Source of the DNA: CAYSNP01 sp964432485 | GTDB taxonomy: Bacteria; Bacillota; Clostridia; Christensenellales; DTU072 | Assembly (NCBI GenBank): GCA_964432485.1 | Contig: CAYSNP010000012.1 | Coordinates: 1-49,181 of the forward strand | Length of the DNA: 49,181 nucleotides | Reading direction: 5' to 3' | Program-made: the position numbers and the translations under genes | Part shown: piece after piece, positions 18,372 to 28,050 of the stretch | Layout: every line of letters begins with the position of its first letter | How positions within the stretch are numbered: the first letter of the stretch is position 1 | Notes under the pieces: model-generated | Told to the model about the DNA's origin: nothing | Databases searched by the model: none | What the model saw: only the letters and a program-made list of their open reading frames with translations

Positions 18372-20069
18372 ATGTTAAAACAATTTAAGATTGCCATTGA
18401 GTATATTAAAGATGGCAAAGTTTACAGCTGTACAGATTACAGCTGTTCAGACTATACGCTTAGCTCTGCTTATAAAGACGGAAGATTGCAAGTTGTGCTT
18501 ACAGCAAAGAATGCTTTGGAGCTAAGCAAGGCTGTTGCGGCCTACAATTATGCATATAAAGAAGACTCTAAGGTGTTTTGCAATGGCTATCAATCTTGGT
18601 CATATTCCAGAGAATATACAAATGGGGAAAAGTTTAGCGGGCTAAAAAGCATAGCTAAGTACCCCCCGGTAAAGAACTTTGCATACACTTCCGGCGATTA
18701 TCATTTTGTCAATTACTCTAACCAAAAAGGCTGCTATCATTCCAATACCTATGGCTATATTCGCAATGGGCAGGAGTATGCCCTTATAGGTTCGCTTTCA
18801 GAGAAAGTTGGGTTCACTATTATCAGATATGGCTTAAATGATAATACTTTAAAGATAGAAAAGGATGTTGAAGGCAAAAGCGTTTGCGCTAATGAGAAAA
18901 TTGAGCTGTTTGATATTTATTATGAGCGGGGCGGCTACGAGCAAGTCTTTGACAACTATTTTAAGCTAATGGAGTTGAAATTGCCCAGCCAAAAAAGATT
19001 GTGCGGATATACTTCCTGGTACAATTATTTTGGCAAAATTACAGAAGAGATTATCTTGCGGGATTTAGGCTCTTTGCATGCTGTAGCCGGAGAGCAAGCC
19101 CAAATCTTTCAAATAGATGACGGGTATCAAACAGCGGTAGGGGATTGGCTAAGCGTAGATAAAACAAAGTTCCCTCAAGGGATGAAGCATATTGCAGACA
19201 GTATCCACAAGTGCGGATATCTAGCAGGCATTTGGCTAGCTCCTTTCAATTGCCAAAAGAACTCTAAATTAGCAAAAGAGCATCCTGAATGGCTAATTAG
19301 AAATGCAAAAAACAAGCCATACCTTTCCGCAGTAGCTTGGGGCGGCGCATATACCATTGATTTTTATTTGCCTGAGGTGCGCTCTTATCTTAAAGAGGTC
19401 TTTGCTGAAGTGCTTAATGTCTGGGGTTATGATATGGTCAAGCTGGACTTTTTATACTCGCAATGTATGTATCCCCGATATGGCAAGAGCAGAGGGCAAA
19501 TTATGACAGAGGCAATGCAGTTTTTGCGGGAGTGCGTTGGCGGCAAGTATATCCTAGGATGCGGAGTGCCCCTTGGCGCTTCATTTGGCTATGTGGATTT
19601 TTGCAGGATTGGCTCCGATGTCCATACTTCTTATAAAGACCCTTTTTATGTCAAGCTGCTAAACAGAGAAATTATATCCACCCGTACTGCTATTACCAAT
19701 ACAGTATTTAGGCGGCACTTAAACGGTAGAGCTTTTTTATCCGACCCCGATGTATTTTTATTGCGCAATGACAAAAGAGAGTTCCCGTACAAAAGCTCTC
19801 CTGCGCTTGGCTATACTTGGCAACAAAAGGAGCTGCTTGCTATAATTAATAGTATTTTTGGAGATATTCTATTTGTATCTGATAATACAGGCACTTATTC
19901 TGATGCGCAAAAGGAATTGCTTTTAAGCGCATATAACGGAATGGGCTACAAGGTGTTAAGCGTAGATTACAACAATGATTTTTTTAAGATTTTGCTTGAA
20001 AAGGACGGTATAACCAAATCTTTGGAGTTCGATGTTTGCTCAGGCGATTATACGCTAAAGCAAGTATAA
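18372..20069 (+). CDS. Alpha-galactosidase-like glycoside hydrolase, family 36
   Basis: Predicted retaining alpha-galactosidase acting inside the cell (no signal peptide). An N-terminal beta-domain (about 1-210) precedes a TIM barrel that starts near CGYTSWYNYFGKIT and contains IDDGYQ and GIWLAPF. The nucleophile is the aspartate of MVKLDFLY (D359) and the acid/base lies in RIGSDV (D416). At 565 residues it is shorter than classical GH36 enzymes of about 720, like the compact clostridial members. The ATG is 8 bp after the M28 gene, with GGAG in the overlapping region. Specificity could be another alpha-glycoside, since the barrel alone does not fix it. Confidence 0.87.
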   Translation: MLKQFKIAIEYIKDGKVYSCTDYSCSDYTLSSAYKDGRLQVVLTAKNALELSKAVAAYNYAYKEDSKVFCNGYQSWSYSREYTNGEKFSGLKSIAKYPPVKNFAYTSGDYHFVNYSNQKGCYHSNTYGYIRNGQEYALIGSLSEKVGFTIIRYGLNDNTLKIEKDVEGKSVCANEKIELFDIYYERGGYEQVFDNYFKLMELKLPSQKRLCGYTSWYNYFGKITEEIILRDLGSLHAVAGEQAQIFQIDDGYQTAVGDWLSVDKTKFPQGMKHIADSIHKCGYLAGIWLAPFNCQKNSKLAKEHPEWLIRNAKNKPYLSAVAWGGAYTIDFYLPEVRSYLKEVFAEVLNVWGYDMVKLDFLYSQCMYPRYGKSRGQIMTEAMQFLRECVGGKYILGCGVPLGASFGYVDFCRIGSDVHTSYKDPFYVKLLNREIISTRTAITNTVFRRHLNGRAFLSDPDVFLLRNDKREFPYKSSPALGYTWQQKELLAIINSIFGDILFVSDNTGTYSDAQKELLLSAYNGMGYKVLSVDYNNDFFKILLEKDGITKSLEFDVCSGDYTLKQV

Positions 20070-20144
20070 TTTTTTGAAAATTTGCAGACAATTTTAACTT
20101 GATACGCAAGAAATATATCTAATCAGCATACATATACTTAAAGT

Positions 20145-20849
20145 ATGTGTGTGTTTGTTTTATATTTAGGTAAAGAATATCAAAGACAAATTAAATACAT
20201 CAAAGATAAGTTGGCGCTTTTAGGCAATTTCCGTATCAATGTGGTGACCGGCAAAAAAGAAGCAAAGGTAATAATTTCAGCAGAAAATGTGGATTTTGTA
20301 AAGAGCATAATTAAGGATACGATTGCAGACTTGATATTGCTGTTTTATAAATACGATTCCTTTGCGGAATGTATAAATATCGGCGGATATGGCCTAGCAG
20401 GGTATGCGCTGCTTGGTGCGGTGCTTAGCTTTGACAGAAAGAATGAAAAAAGGTTGATAGTTGACTGTTTAGAGGACTTTCAAAACGAATTAAATATAGA
20501 AGGCTTTTACAATTTTAGCTTGGATATAATTAGAGAGCGTTGGAACGATTTTGCACAAATTGTGCAAAGATTGTTTGAAGAATGTGATAATGAAAATGAT
20601 GTATTTGAGCTTATTTCTTTTATCATGAGCAGCGAAATTGGCTATGGCTCTTATATAAAAATCGACTTTGACAACAATATAACAATTAATAATAAAATAT
20701 TGCCTATTGTGGAGTTTACCAAGGATAAGGACATCAATTTGGTAATATCCGTACTAAAGGAGCGTCCAATAAGTATCACTATACAATCTCCTAAAAATAT
20801 CAGTTCGGAAATCATTGCCACCATATCCAAGTTAGGCGATAAAATCTAG
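20145..20849 (+). CDS. YtxC-like (putative sporulation-family) protein
   Basis: The 234-residue product matches my memory of the YtxC family, described as putative sporulation proteins of unknown mechanism. The diagnostic part is the central segment LNIEGFYNFSLDIIRERW, preceded by a charged helix beginning SFDRKNEKRLIVDCLEDF. No membrane segment or catalytic motif is evident. In Bacillus ytxC stands elsewhere (near thrS), so the position before the topoisomerase genes is not the Bacillus one. There is no Shine-Dalgarno sequence; TATACT (20133-20138) ends 6 nt before the ATG, so the transcript could be leaderless. Family assignment moderate, function unknown. Confidence 0.65.
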   Translation: MCVFVLYLGKEYQRQIKYIKDKLALLGNFRINVVTGKKEAKVIISAENVDFVKSIIKDTIADLILLFYKYDSFAECINIGGYGLAGYALLGAVLSFDRKNEKRLIVDCLEDFQNELNIEGFYNFSLDIIRERWNDFAQIVQRLFEECDNENDVFELISFIMSSEIGYGSYIKIDFDNNITINNKILPIVEFTKDKDINLVISVLKERPISITIQSPKNISSEIIATISKLGDKI

Positions 20850-20903
20850 GCTAATCTTAGCAAAAATCCCTTATTTATAAAGGTTTTTTATAAGCCCTCC
20901 GAT

Positions 20904-20932
20904 TTGACATATTGGCTAAAATATGGTAAAAT
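20904..20932 (+). promoter_or_regulatory. Strong promoter of the type IIA topoisomerase operon
   Basis: Consensus TTGACA (20904-20909), 17-bp spacer and TAAAAT (20927-20932) with an extended TG at 20924-20925. AAGGAGG (20943-20949) follows, 4 nt before the ATG at 20954, so the leader is only about 15 nt. Confidence 0.82.
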
Positions 20933-20953
20933 ACTTATGTTTAAGGAGGCAGA

Positions 20954-22918
20954 ATGGAACAATATAAAGCTAAAGATTTAATAGCGCTTTCAGGGCTAGA
21001 ACCTATACGGGCAAGACCGGGTATGTACATTGGAAGCACAGGGGAAAAGGGGCTGCACCATTTACTTTGGGAGATAGTGGACAATGCAATAGACGAAGCC
21101 GCCAACGGACACGCTTTTAATATAAGTGTGGTAATTTATCCCGATCAATCTGTTTCGGTAGAGGATGACGGCAGAGGTATTCCCGTAGATATAAATAAGA
21201 AAACAAATATGAGCGGAGTGGAGATGGTCTTTACTCAGCTTCATGCAGGGGGCAAGTTTAATAGCGATAACTATCGCTTTAGCGGCGGACTGCACGGAGT
21301 GGGCGCATCTGTTGTCAATGCTTTAAGCAGTTGGGTCAAAGTGGAAGTTTACCGCAATGGAAAACGATATGTGCAAGAGTTTGCTTCAATAAAAAAGGAT
21401 AATAAAATAGTTTGCGGGGTTGCTCAAGGGCATCTTAGAGAAGATGGCAAAACTAATAAAAGAGGTACTTTTATCCATTTTTTGCCTGACCCTGAAGTGT
21501 TCAAAACAACCGCCTTAGACCATAATAAGATACGAAAACGCTTGAGGGAGTTGGCATTTTTAACAAAAGGGATAAGAATCAGCTTTCAAGATAGACGGTT
21601 TACGAATGAAAGCGGAGACTATAAGTCAGTAGAATATTTATACAATGGCGGACTAATTGACTATGTCAATCATCTTAATTCTACTAAAAGCCCTTTAGTT
21701 AAAAATATAATTTATTTTGAAAGAAGGCAAGACAACTTTTGGCTTAGGCTGGCTATGCAGCATACCGATGATGTGCTGGAGAATATCCATTCCTATGTAA
21801 ACAACATTCAAACAATAAGCGGCGGTTTTCACGAAACGGGGCTTAAAGCGGCTCTTACCAAAAGCCTAAATGATTATGCCAGGGAAAACAACTTCTTAAA
21901 ACCAAAAGATGAAAACTTTTTAGGCGAAGATTTTCGGGTAGGGCTTACCGCAATTTTATCTATTTATATGCAAGACCCGCAGTTCGAAGGACAAACTAAA
22001 GAAAGGCTGGGCAGCGCAGAGGTAAAAAGCATTGTAGAAAATATAGTGTGCGAAGAGTTTCGGGCATACTTAAATAATAAGAAAAACAAAGAAAATATCA
22101 AGACAATAATGCAAATAGCTCAAGCAGCCGCGCTAGAACGCTTGGCGGTTAAAAGGACCAGGGAGCTACAAAGGCAAAAGAATAAACTTTCCGGCGGTAT
22201 ATTAGTAGGTAAGTTTGCAAAATGCTCAAGCAGGTCAGCAGAGGAATGCGAATTGTTTATTGTAGAAGGCGACAGTGCGGGAGGGAGCGCAAAACAGGGC
22301 AGAGATAGAGGCTTCCAAGCTATTTTGCCTCTTAAAGGCAAGCCCTTAAATGTGGAAAAGAAAAAAATTGAGCAAATCTTTGCCAATGAGGAGCTAAAGA
22401 CCATAATTTATGCTTTGGGCACAGATTGCCACCCCAATTTTAATATAGAAGGGCTAAAATATGGCAAGGTGATAATTTTAGCGGACGCAGACCAGGACGG
22501 TGCGCATATTAGGTCTATTTTGCTTGCATTCTTTTACAGATATATGAATGAGCTGGTGCGGCAAGGCAAAGTATATATAGGGATGCCTCCCCTTTATAAG
22601 ATAGAAAGAGGGAAAAGCGAAGTGCTTTACGCTTATGACGATACAGAACTTGAGAATATCTTAGCAAATACAAGCACTAAATATAAAATTCAACGCTATA
22701 AGGGCTTAGGCGAAATGAATCCTATACAACTGTGGGATACTACCCTTAATCCAAAAACCCGTACTTTACTTAGGGTAACTGTAGATGATGCGGTAGAGGC
22801 AGATTTAATGATTTCTACACTAATGGGAGAAAACATTGCCGCCAGAAAGGAATTTATTTTTGAAAATGTTGATTTTAACAAAGAAGATAACTTTGCAATT
22901 AAATACGGAGGCAAGTAA
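20954..22918 (+). CDS. gyrB/parE: Type IIA DNA topoisomerase subunit B (GyrB/ParE type)
   Basis: ATPase and metal-binding subunit of a tetrameric type II topoisomerase. The GHKL ATPase shows EIVDNAIDEA, EDDGRGIPV and the lid GGLHGVGASVVNALS; the transducer includes QFEGQTKERLG; the Toprim domain has ELFIVEGDSAGGSAKQGRD and DADQDGAHI. Length 654 residues. Several stretches, such as GLHHLLWEIVDN, SSWVKVEVYRNGK and AMQHTDDVLENIHSYVNNI, recall the second (topoisomerase-IV-like) B subunit of Clostridia rather than canonical gyrase, so the gyrase label is uncertain. It shares one base with the A-subunit start (TAATG), a translational coupling that ensures equal subunit synthesis. Confidence 0.9.
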   Translation: MEQYKAKDLIALSGLEPIRARPGMYIGSTGEKGLHHLLWEIVDNAIDEAANGHAFNISVVIYPDQSVSVEDDGRGIPVDINKKTNMSGVEMVFTQLHAGGKFNSDNYRFSGGLHGVGASVVNALSSWVKVEVYRNGKRYVQEFASIKKDNKIVCGVAQGHLREDGKTNKRGTFIHFLPDPEVFKTTALDHNKIRKRLRELAFLTKGIRISFQDRRFTNESGDYKSVEYLYNGGLIDYVNHLNSTKSPLVKNIIYFERRQDNFWLRLAMQHTDDVLENIHSYVNNIQTISGGFHETGLKAALTKSLNDYARENNFLKPKDENFLGEDFRVGLTAILSIYMQDPQFEGQTKERLGSAEVKSIVENIVCEEFRAYLNNKKNKENIKTIMQIAQAAALERLAVKRTRELQRQKNKLSGGILVGKFAKCSSRSAEECELFIVEGDSAGGSAKQGRDRGFQAILPLKGKPLNVEKKKIEQIFANEELKTIIYALGTDCHPNFNIEGLKYGKVIILADADQDGAHIRSILLAFFYRYMNELVRQGKVYIGMPPLYKIERGKSEVLYAYDDTELENILANTSTKYKIQRYKGLGEMNPIQLWDTTLNPKTRTLLRVTVDDAVEADLMISTLMGENIAARKEFIFENVDFNKEDNFAIKYGGK

Positions 22919-25395
22919 TGGCAATTCAAGAAACATTTGATGACATTTTAAAAGGTACAAAAATAATAGAATCGCCGCTTGAGACGGTATTGCCCGGCTC
23001 TATGCTTCCTTATGCCGAATATGTAATTATGAATAGGGCGTTGCCCAGAGTGGAGGACGGGCTAAAGCCCGTTCAAAGGCGAATTTTATACTCTATGTAT
23101 GAGCAAAATATCAAGCCTGACAGTACATATAAAAAGTCGGCTCGTGTGGTGGGGGATTGCTTAGGCAAGTATCATCCTCACGGTGACAGAAGCGTATATG
23201 ATGCTATGGTGAGAATGGCTCAAGACTTTAATATGGGCATGACCTTAATAGACGGACACGGCAACTTTGGCTCAATAGACGGTGACAGCGCCGCCGCTAT
23301 GCGTTATACCGAAGTGCGGTTGACAAAATTGGCTATGGAACTGCTTGCGGATTTGGATAAGGATACCGTGCAATGGGACAAGAACTTTGACGACTCCTTA
23401 GACGAACCAAAGGTGCTGCCCGGCAGATTCCCTAACTTGCTAGTAAACGGGGCATCAGGCATAGCAATTGGTTTGGCTACCAATATTCCTCCTCATAATT
23501 TGGCCGAAGTTATAGATGCGGCAATAGCTTTTATAGACCAACCGAGAATTGGCTTAGAGGAGCTTTTGGAGATAATCAAAGGTCCTGATTTTCCTACCGG
23601 CGGCTATATTGTGAGGGACGAAGGCTTATATTCTATGTACGAAAACGGTATAGGCAAGATAATTATGCGCGCCAAAGCGGATATTGAAAATGTGGATGGC
23701 GGCAGGCAAAATATTGTTATTACCGAAATACCTTTTCAAGAAAATAAAAGCAGGCTAGAACAGCGTATTTATGAACTAAAGGAAAGAAAAAAGGAATTGC
23801 TGGGCGGCATTACCGATGTAGCCGACGAATCGGACAGAAGCGGTATGCGTATAGTCGTCAAACTTAAAAAGGGCGAGGATGCCATTAAAATATTGGATTA
23901 TTTATACGCTAATACCAATCTGCAATGCAATTTTTCTACCAATATGGTAGCTATTGCAGGGGGCAAGCCCCGACAAATGGGACTGCTGGAAATACTAAAA
24001 TATTATGTAGATTTTCAGCGCAATCTAATTGTGCGCAGATGCCGCTATGAGCTTGCTTGTGCAGAAAAACGCTGCCATATCTTGGAAGGATACTTAGCCA
24101 TACTGCCTGATTTTATTGATGAGGCAATAGTGCTTATTAAGGAAAGCTCCGGCAAAACCGAAGCAAGAGCAAAACTTAGAGAACGCTTTTCCCTTTCCGA
24201 AGCGCAAGCAGATGCGGTGCTGTCCTTGCAGCTTTCGCAACTAAACAAGTTAGATGTAAAGCGATTTGAAAATGAGCATGAGTCTTTGCAAAAAGAAATT
24301 ATTTCTTTAAGAGATATTCTTTCCTCTGCAAAAAAGCAATTGGCAGTTGTTAAGAAAGAGCTTATTGATATTAAGCAAAGGCACGAGTTAAGGCGCAAAA
24401 CAGTAGTAGTAGACAACTTGGCCGATATAGAAATCCGTCCTTTTGATTCTACCGATAAGAATGTTAAAAAGGGCTATTTTACCCTAACTGCCGACGGTAA
24501 AGTTAGGTTTATCCTTTCCCGTCAATTTTTAACGCAAGACAGGCATATTTCAGAAAGCGGGCTATTAGGACTTACCAAAGCAGTAGCACTTGCCGATGTG
24601 GATAGAGATGTATTGATATTTGGCTCTTTAGGCAACTGTTACCGCTTTGCTACCACTGATTTGCCCGAAAGGGGCTGGAGCGAGGCGGGCGACACTCTTT
24701 ATTCTTTGGATGCAACAGCGCCAAAAGAGGAGTTAGCAGTAGCACTAATTACTATACCTAAAGAGGAAGCGGAAGGAAACTTGCTGATTTATACCTCTGA
24801 CGGTATGGTAAAGCGAAGCAATCTTGCAGAATATTTGGTAAACAGGACTTCTTATCAAGTTATGGTCTTAAAAGAAGGGGATAGGGTGATAGGCGCAGAA
24901 ATTGAGCGCGAAAACAGCACCGTTATGTTTGTAACTACCGACGGTATGTGCGTTAATGCGCAAGCACAAGAGTTTCCTTTGCAAGGTAGAAAGGCAGGCG
25001 GCGTAAAAGGGATAACTTTAAGCAAAAATGCTTTTGTGGTGTTTGCCGCACAATGCCAAGGCGAAACGGACGAGAGCGGCGCAGTTATTCAATCTTTAGG
25101 GGAGCTTGTTTTGCTTAGCGATAAAGGCTATGCAAAAAGGGTGCTTGCCAAAAACTTCGATATTATGAAGCGTGCTCGCAAGGGTATTAAGTGTTTTGAT
25201 TTAGTCAAAACTAATGGTAAAAGTATAATTTATGCCTCTTTGCTTGCTAACGATATAGCGGTAGTGAGCACAGACAATAAAGTTGCCGCTATTTCTACAG
25301 CGCAAATTCGCTTAGAATCAAGGGTAGGTAAAGGCGCTCCTATGGCTAAAAGCAGCCCTATTGCCTATGCACTTGCCCATATTGAAGATGAATAG
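22918..25395 (+). CDS. gyrA/parC: Type IIA DNA topoisomerase subunit A (GyrA/ParC type)
   Basis: DNA cleavage subunit. The winged-helix region contains RALPRVEDGLKPVQRRIL, GKYHPHGDRSVYDAM and the active-site tyrosine Y130 in AAAMRYTEVRL. A coiled-coil tower (about 360-490) and a C-terminal beta-pinwheel of about 320 residues follow. The canonical gyrase box QRRGGKG is not present in the first blade; the segment GRKAGGVKGITL occurs later. GMTLIDGHGNFGSIDGD also resembles the clostridial topoisomerase-IV-like paralogue. At the quinolone-contact position (E. coli S83) there is Arg (R91), while the following acidic residue D95 is kept. 825 residues is long enough for a full pinwheel, so gyrase activity cannot be excluded. 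Confidence 0.9.
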   Translation: MAIQETFDDILKGTKIIESPLETVLPGSMLPYAEYVIMNRALPRVEDGLKPVQRRILYSMYEQNIKPDSTYKKSARVVGDCLGKYHPHGDRSVYDAMVRMAQDFNMGMTLIDGHGNFGSIDGDSAAAMRYTEVRLTKLAMELLADLDKDTVQWDKNFDDSLDEPKVLPGRFPNLLVNGASGIAIGLATNIPPHNLAEVIDAAIAFIDQPRIGLEELLEIIKGPDFPTGGYIVRDEGLYSMYENGIGKIIMRAKADIENVDGGRQNIVITEIPFQENKSRLEQRIYELKERKKELLGGITDVADESDRSGMRIVVKLKKGEDAIKILDYLYANTNLQCNFSTNMVAIAGGKPRQMGLLEILKYYVDFQRNLIVRRCRYELACAEKRCHILEGYLAILPDFIDEAIVLIKESSGKTEARAKLRERFSLSEAQADAVLSLQLSQLNKLDVKRFENEHESLQKEIISLRDILSSAKKQLAVVKKELIDIKQRHELRRKTVVVDNLADIEIRPFDSTDKNVKKGYFTLTADGKVRFILSRQFLTQDRHISESGLLGLTKAVALADVDRDVLIFGSLGNCYRFATTDLPERGWSEAGDTLYSLDATAPKEELAVALITIPKEEAEGNLLIYTSDGMVKRSNLAEYLVNRTSYQVMVLKEGDRVIGAEIERENSTVMFVTTDGMCVNAQAQEFPLQGRKAGGVKGITLSKNAFVVFAAQCQGETDESGAVIQSLGELVLLSDKGYAKRVLAKNFDIMKRARKGIKCFDLVKTNGKSIIYASLLANDIAVVSTDNKVAAISTAQIRLESRVGKGAPMAKSSPIAYALAHIEDE

Positions 25396-25439
25396 CGTAC
25401 CTTTTGTAGCTAGGAAAAATATATTTTGATAATAAAATA

Positions 25440-26720
25440 ATGAAACAAATAAGTAAAATTGCTTATAGAGGAGCAGCCAAAGCCAGCCCTCTAAAGCGTG
25501 GGGATATTATACACTCTTTTAATTCAAGGTCTTTTAATGACTTTTTAGATTATATTTATGCCGACTCCTTAGAGGATATTATTATAAAAGCAGAACGTGA
25601 CGGCAAGAGTTTTGAATGCCAAATACAAAAGCCCGCCAGCTTATCTATGGGGATTGCCTTTAAGGATATAGATATAGAGCCAAAAAGATGCAAAAACAAT
25701 TGTATTTTTTGTTTTATAGACCAATTGCCAAAAGGACTGCGAGATAGCTTGTATATAAAAGATGACGATTGCCGCCTTTCTTTTTCTATGGGCAATTATG
25801 TCACGCTAACAGGCATTAGCAATGCCGATTGGCGCAGATTGAACGAGTATAAGTTATCCCCTTTGTATGTTTCGGTGCATACTACCGACAATAATTTGCG
25901 GGCTAAAATGCTTGGGGTAAAAAAAGTTCCTAATATTATGGAGCAACTTGCAGAGCTAGCAGCAAGCGGCATTAAGATACATACTCAAATTGTATTAGTA
26001 AAAGGGTATAATGATGGACAGAGATTGCGGCGCACTTTACAAGACTTGCTTTCTTTGGGCGAGAACTTATCTAGTGTGGCAATAGTCCCCGTAGGGCTGA
26101 CAGTCCACAGGCAAGGGCTAACTTTGCTGCAGCCTTTGGCAAAAGAAGATGCGCAAGCGGCTATTACATTGGCGCAAGAGTTTTATAACAAGCGCAAATA
26201 CTTTTGTTTTTGCTCGGACGAAATGTATAATATTGCTGAAATGCAAGCACCTGATTATGAATATTATGGCAATTTTGAGCAAATAGAAAATGGAGTAGGG
26301 CTAAGAGCAAAGCTGCTGCATGAGGTAAAGTATGCAATGGAGGAGCGGCGTCCCAAAAAAAAGCGAAATGCAGGTATTATCACTTCTGTAAGCGGAGCAA
26401 AAGATATAGCGGATGCATGTAAGATAATCAAGCAAAGTTGGCAAGAGTTTAGCTATGATATTTATCCAATAGAAAACAAATTCTTTGGCTCTACCATTAC
26501 TGTGGCAGGGCTTCTAACATACGCAGATATTGTATCAGCTTTTAGCGTACCTCCTGCCAATGATTTTCTTGTTTTACCGTCGGTTATGCTTAAAGAGTTT
26601 ACAAATACCTTTTTAGATGGTAAAACTGTAAAGGAGTTAGCAAGAAAATTAAAGAAAAGAATAGTAGTTAGCGGCAATACCGGAGCAGCATTTGCAGATT
26701 CACTTATTTATGCCAAATAA
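25440..26720 (+). CDS. DUF512-domain radical-SAM protein with N-terminal PDZ-like domain
   Basis: Conserved clostridial protein of 426 residues. An N-terminal PDZ-like segment (about 1-75, including SPLKRGDIIHSFN) precedes a radical-SAM cluster motif CKNNCIFC (CxxxCxxC) and a barrel with SMGNYVTLTG and SVHTTDN; the C-terminal half is the DUF512 region (AIVPVGLTVHR). The reaction is unknown. It stands directly before der, 9 bp apart, the usual clostridial arrangement. No Shine-Dalgarno site precedes the ATG; GATAAT (25428-25433) ends 6 nt upstream, compatible with leaderless expression but weaker evidence than for the gene at 36506. Start choice is less certain for that reason. Confidence 0.9.
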   Translation: MKQISKIAYRGAAKASPLKRGDIIHSFNSRSFNDFLDYIYADSLEDIIIKAERDGKSFECQIQKPASLSMGIAFKDIDIEPKRCKNNCIFCFIDQLPKGLRDSLYIKDDDCRLSFSMGNYVTLTGISNADWRRLNEYKLSPLYVSVHTTDNNLRAKMLGVKKVPNIMEQLAELAASGIKIHTQIVLVKGYNDGQRLRRTLQDLLSLGENLSSVAIVPVGLTVHRQGLTLLQPLAKEDAQAAITLAQEFYNKRKYFCFCSDEMYNIAEMQAPDYEYYGNFEQIENGVGLRAKLLHEVKYAMEERRPKKKRNAGIITSVSGAKDIADACKIIKQSWQEFSYDIYPIENKFFGSTITVAGLLTYADIVSAFSVPPANDFLVLPSVMLKEFTNTFLDGKTVKELARKLKKRIVVSGNTGAAFADSLIYAK

Positions 26721-26729
26721 GGAGAGGTA

Positions 26730-28037
26730 ATGGAAAAGCCATTGATAGCTATAGTGGGCAGACCCAATGTAGGCAAATCAACTTTATTTAATAAGCTAAG
26801 CGGACAACGCAAAAGCATAGTTAATAACTTGCCCGGTGTTACCCGTGACAGAATTTATGCGGATGCCGAATGGTGCGGCCATTACTTTACCCTTATAGAC
26901 ACGGGAGGTATGGAGGTAAAGAGTAAAGATGAGATGTGGACGCAAATCAGAGGGCAAGCCGAACTTGCAGTGGAGTTTGCCGATGTAATTATATTTGTGG
27001 TGGACGGAAAGCAGGGCTTGCTTTCCGATGATTACGAAATAGCAGATTTTTTAAGAGTACATGCCAAGCCAATTGTATTATGCGTCAATAAAATAGACAA
27101 TCAAGAGGATGTTTTTGAGTTTTATTCCTTAGGTTTAGGCGAGCCTATACCTATAAGTGCCGAGCATGGAAAAAATTTAGGGGATTTGCTGGATGAGGTC
27201 ATTGCGCACTTTAGCGAAATTGCGGAGCAAGAGGAAGTAGGCGGTGTTATTAAAATTGCTGTGGCGGGCAAGCCCAATGCGGGCAAATCCTCTTTAGTCA
27301 ATAAAATATTAGGGTATGACAGGGTAATTGTAACCGATATTCCCGGCACTACCAGAGATAGTATAGACACGCCATTTAGTTTTGCTGGGCAAGAGTATGT
27401 TATAATAGATACTGCAGGTATAAGGCGCAAAAGTAAGGTTAAAGAGGACCTGGAATATTACAGCGTGGTGCGAGCTATTGGCTCTATTAGGAAAGCTGAT
27501 GTAGTAATTATTGTTATTGATGCCACAGAGCGTATAACCGACCAAGACTTACGGATTTGCGCCCTTGCCCATGATGCGGGCAAGCCATCGGTAATTGTTA
27601 TTAATAAATGGGATAAAATAGAAAAAGATGCCTATACAATAAATGAGTTTAACAAGCACTTAGAGCATGAGCTAAGGTTTATGCCGTATTTTCAAGCGGT
27701 ATATGCCAGCGCACTTACAGGGCAAAGAGTAGTTAAGGTGCTAGAAACAGTTAATATTGTTTTTAACAACACTTTGCAACGGATTACTACAGGGCTGCTA
27801 AACGATGTAATGGGGCAAGCAATCCTTGCTAAGGAGCCTCCGGCAAAAGGCGGAGGCAGACTAAAAATATACTATATGACCCAAGCGGCGGCAGCTCCTC
27901 CAACATTTATTTTATTTGTAAATGACGGCAGGTATATGCATTTTACTTATAAACGGTATTTGGAGAACTATTTAAGAAAAGCATTTGACTTTTCAGGTAC
28001 ACCGATAAAAATTATGTTAAAAAATAAAGTAGATTAA
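26730..28037 (+). CDS. der: Ribosome biogenesis GTPase Der (EngA)
   Basis: Tandem-GTPase needed for 50S subunit assembly. The first G domain has GRPNVGKSTLFN, DTGG and NKID; the second has GKPNAGKSSLVN, DTAGIRRKSK and NKWD; a C-terminal KH-like domain ends near FSGTPIKIMLK. 435 residues is the usual size. AAGGAGAGG lies just before the ATG. It follows the radical-SAM gene by 9 bp and precedes an aminotransferase by 13 bp, so these three genes are probably one operon. Confidence 0.97.
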   Translation: MEKPLIAIVGRPNVGKSTLFNKLSGQRKSIVNNLPGVTRDRIYADAEWCGHYFTLIDTGGMEVKSKDEMWTQIRGQAELAVEFADVIIFVVDGKQGLLSDDYEIADFLRVHAKPIVLCVNKIDNQEDVFEFYSLGLGEPIPISAEHGKNLGDLLDEVIAHFSEIAEQEEVGGVIKIAVAGKPNAGKSSLVNKILGYDRVIVTDIPGTTRDSIDTPFSFAGQEYVIIDTAGIRRKSKVKEDLEYYSVVRAIGSIRKADVVIIVIDATERITDQDLRICALAHDAGKPSVIVINKWDKIEKDAYTINEFNKHLEHELRFMPYFQAVYASALTGQRVVKVLETVNIVFNNTLQRITTGLLNDVMGQAILAKEPPAKGGGRLKIYYMTQAAAAPPTFILFVNDGRYMHFTYKRYLENYLRKAFDFSGTPIKIMLKNKVD

Positions 28038-28050
28038 AAGCGGAGGCATT

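Noticed and set aside
20870..20894. AT-rich hairpin before the topoisomerase promoter
   Set aside because: Stem is nearly all A-T and no clean U run follows, so it is not a convincing terminator.
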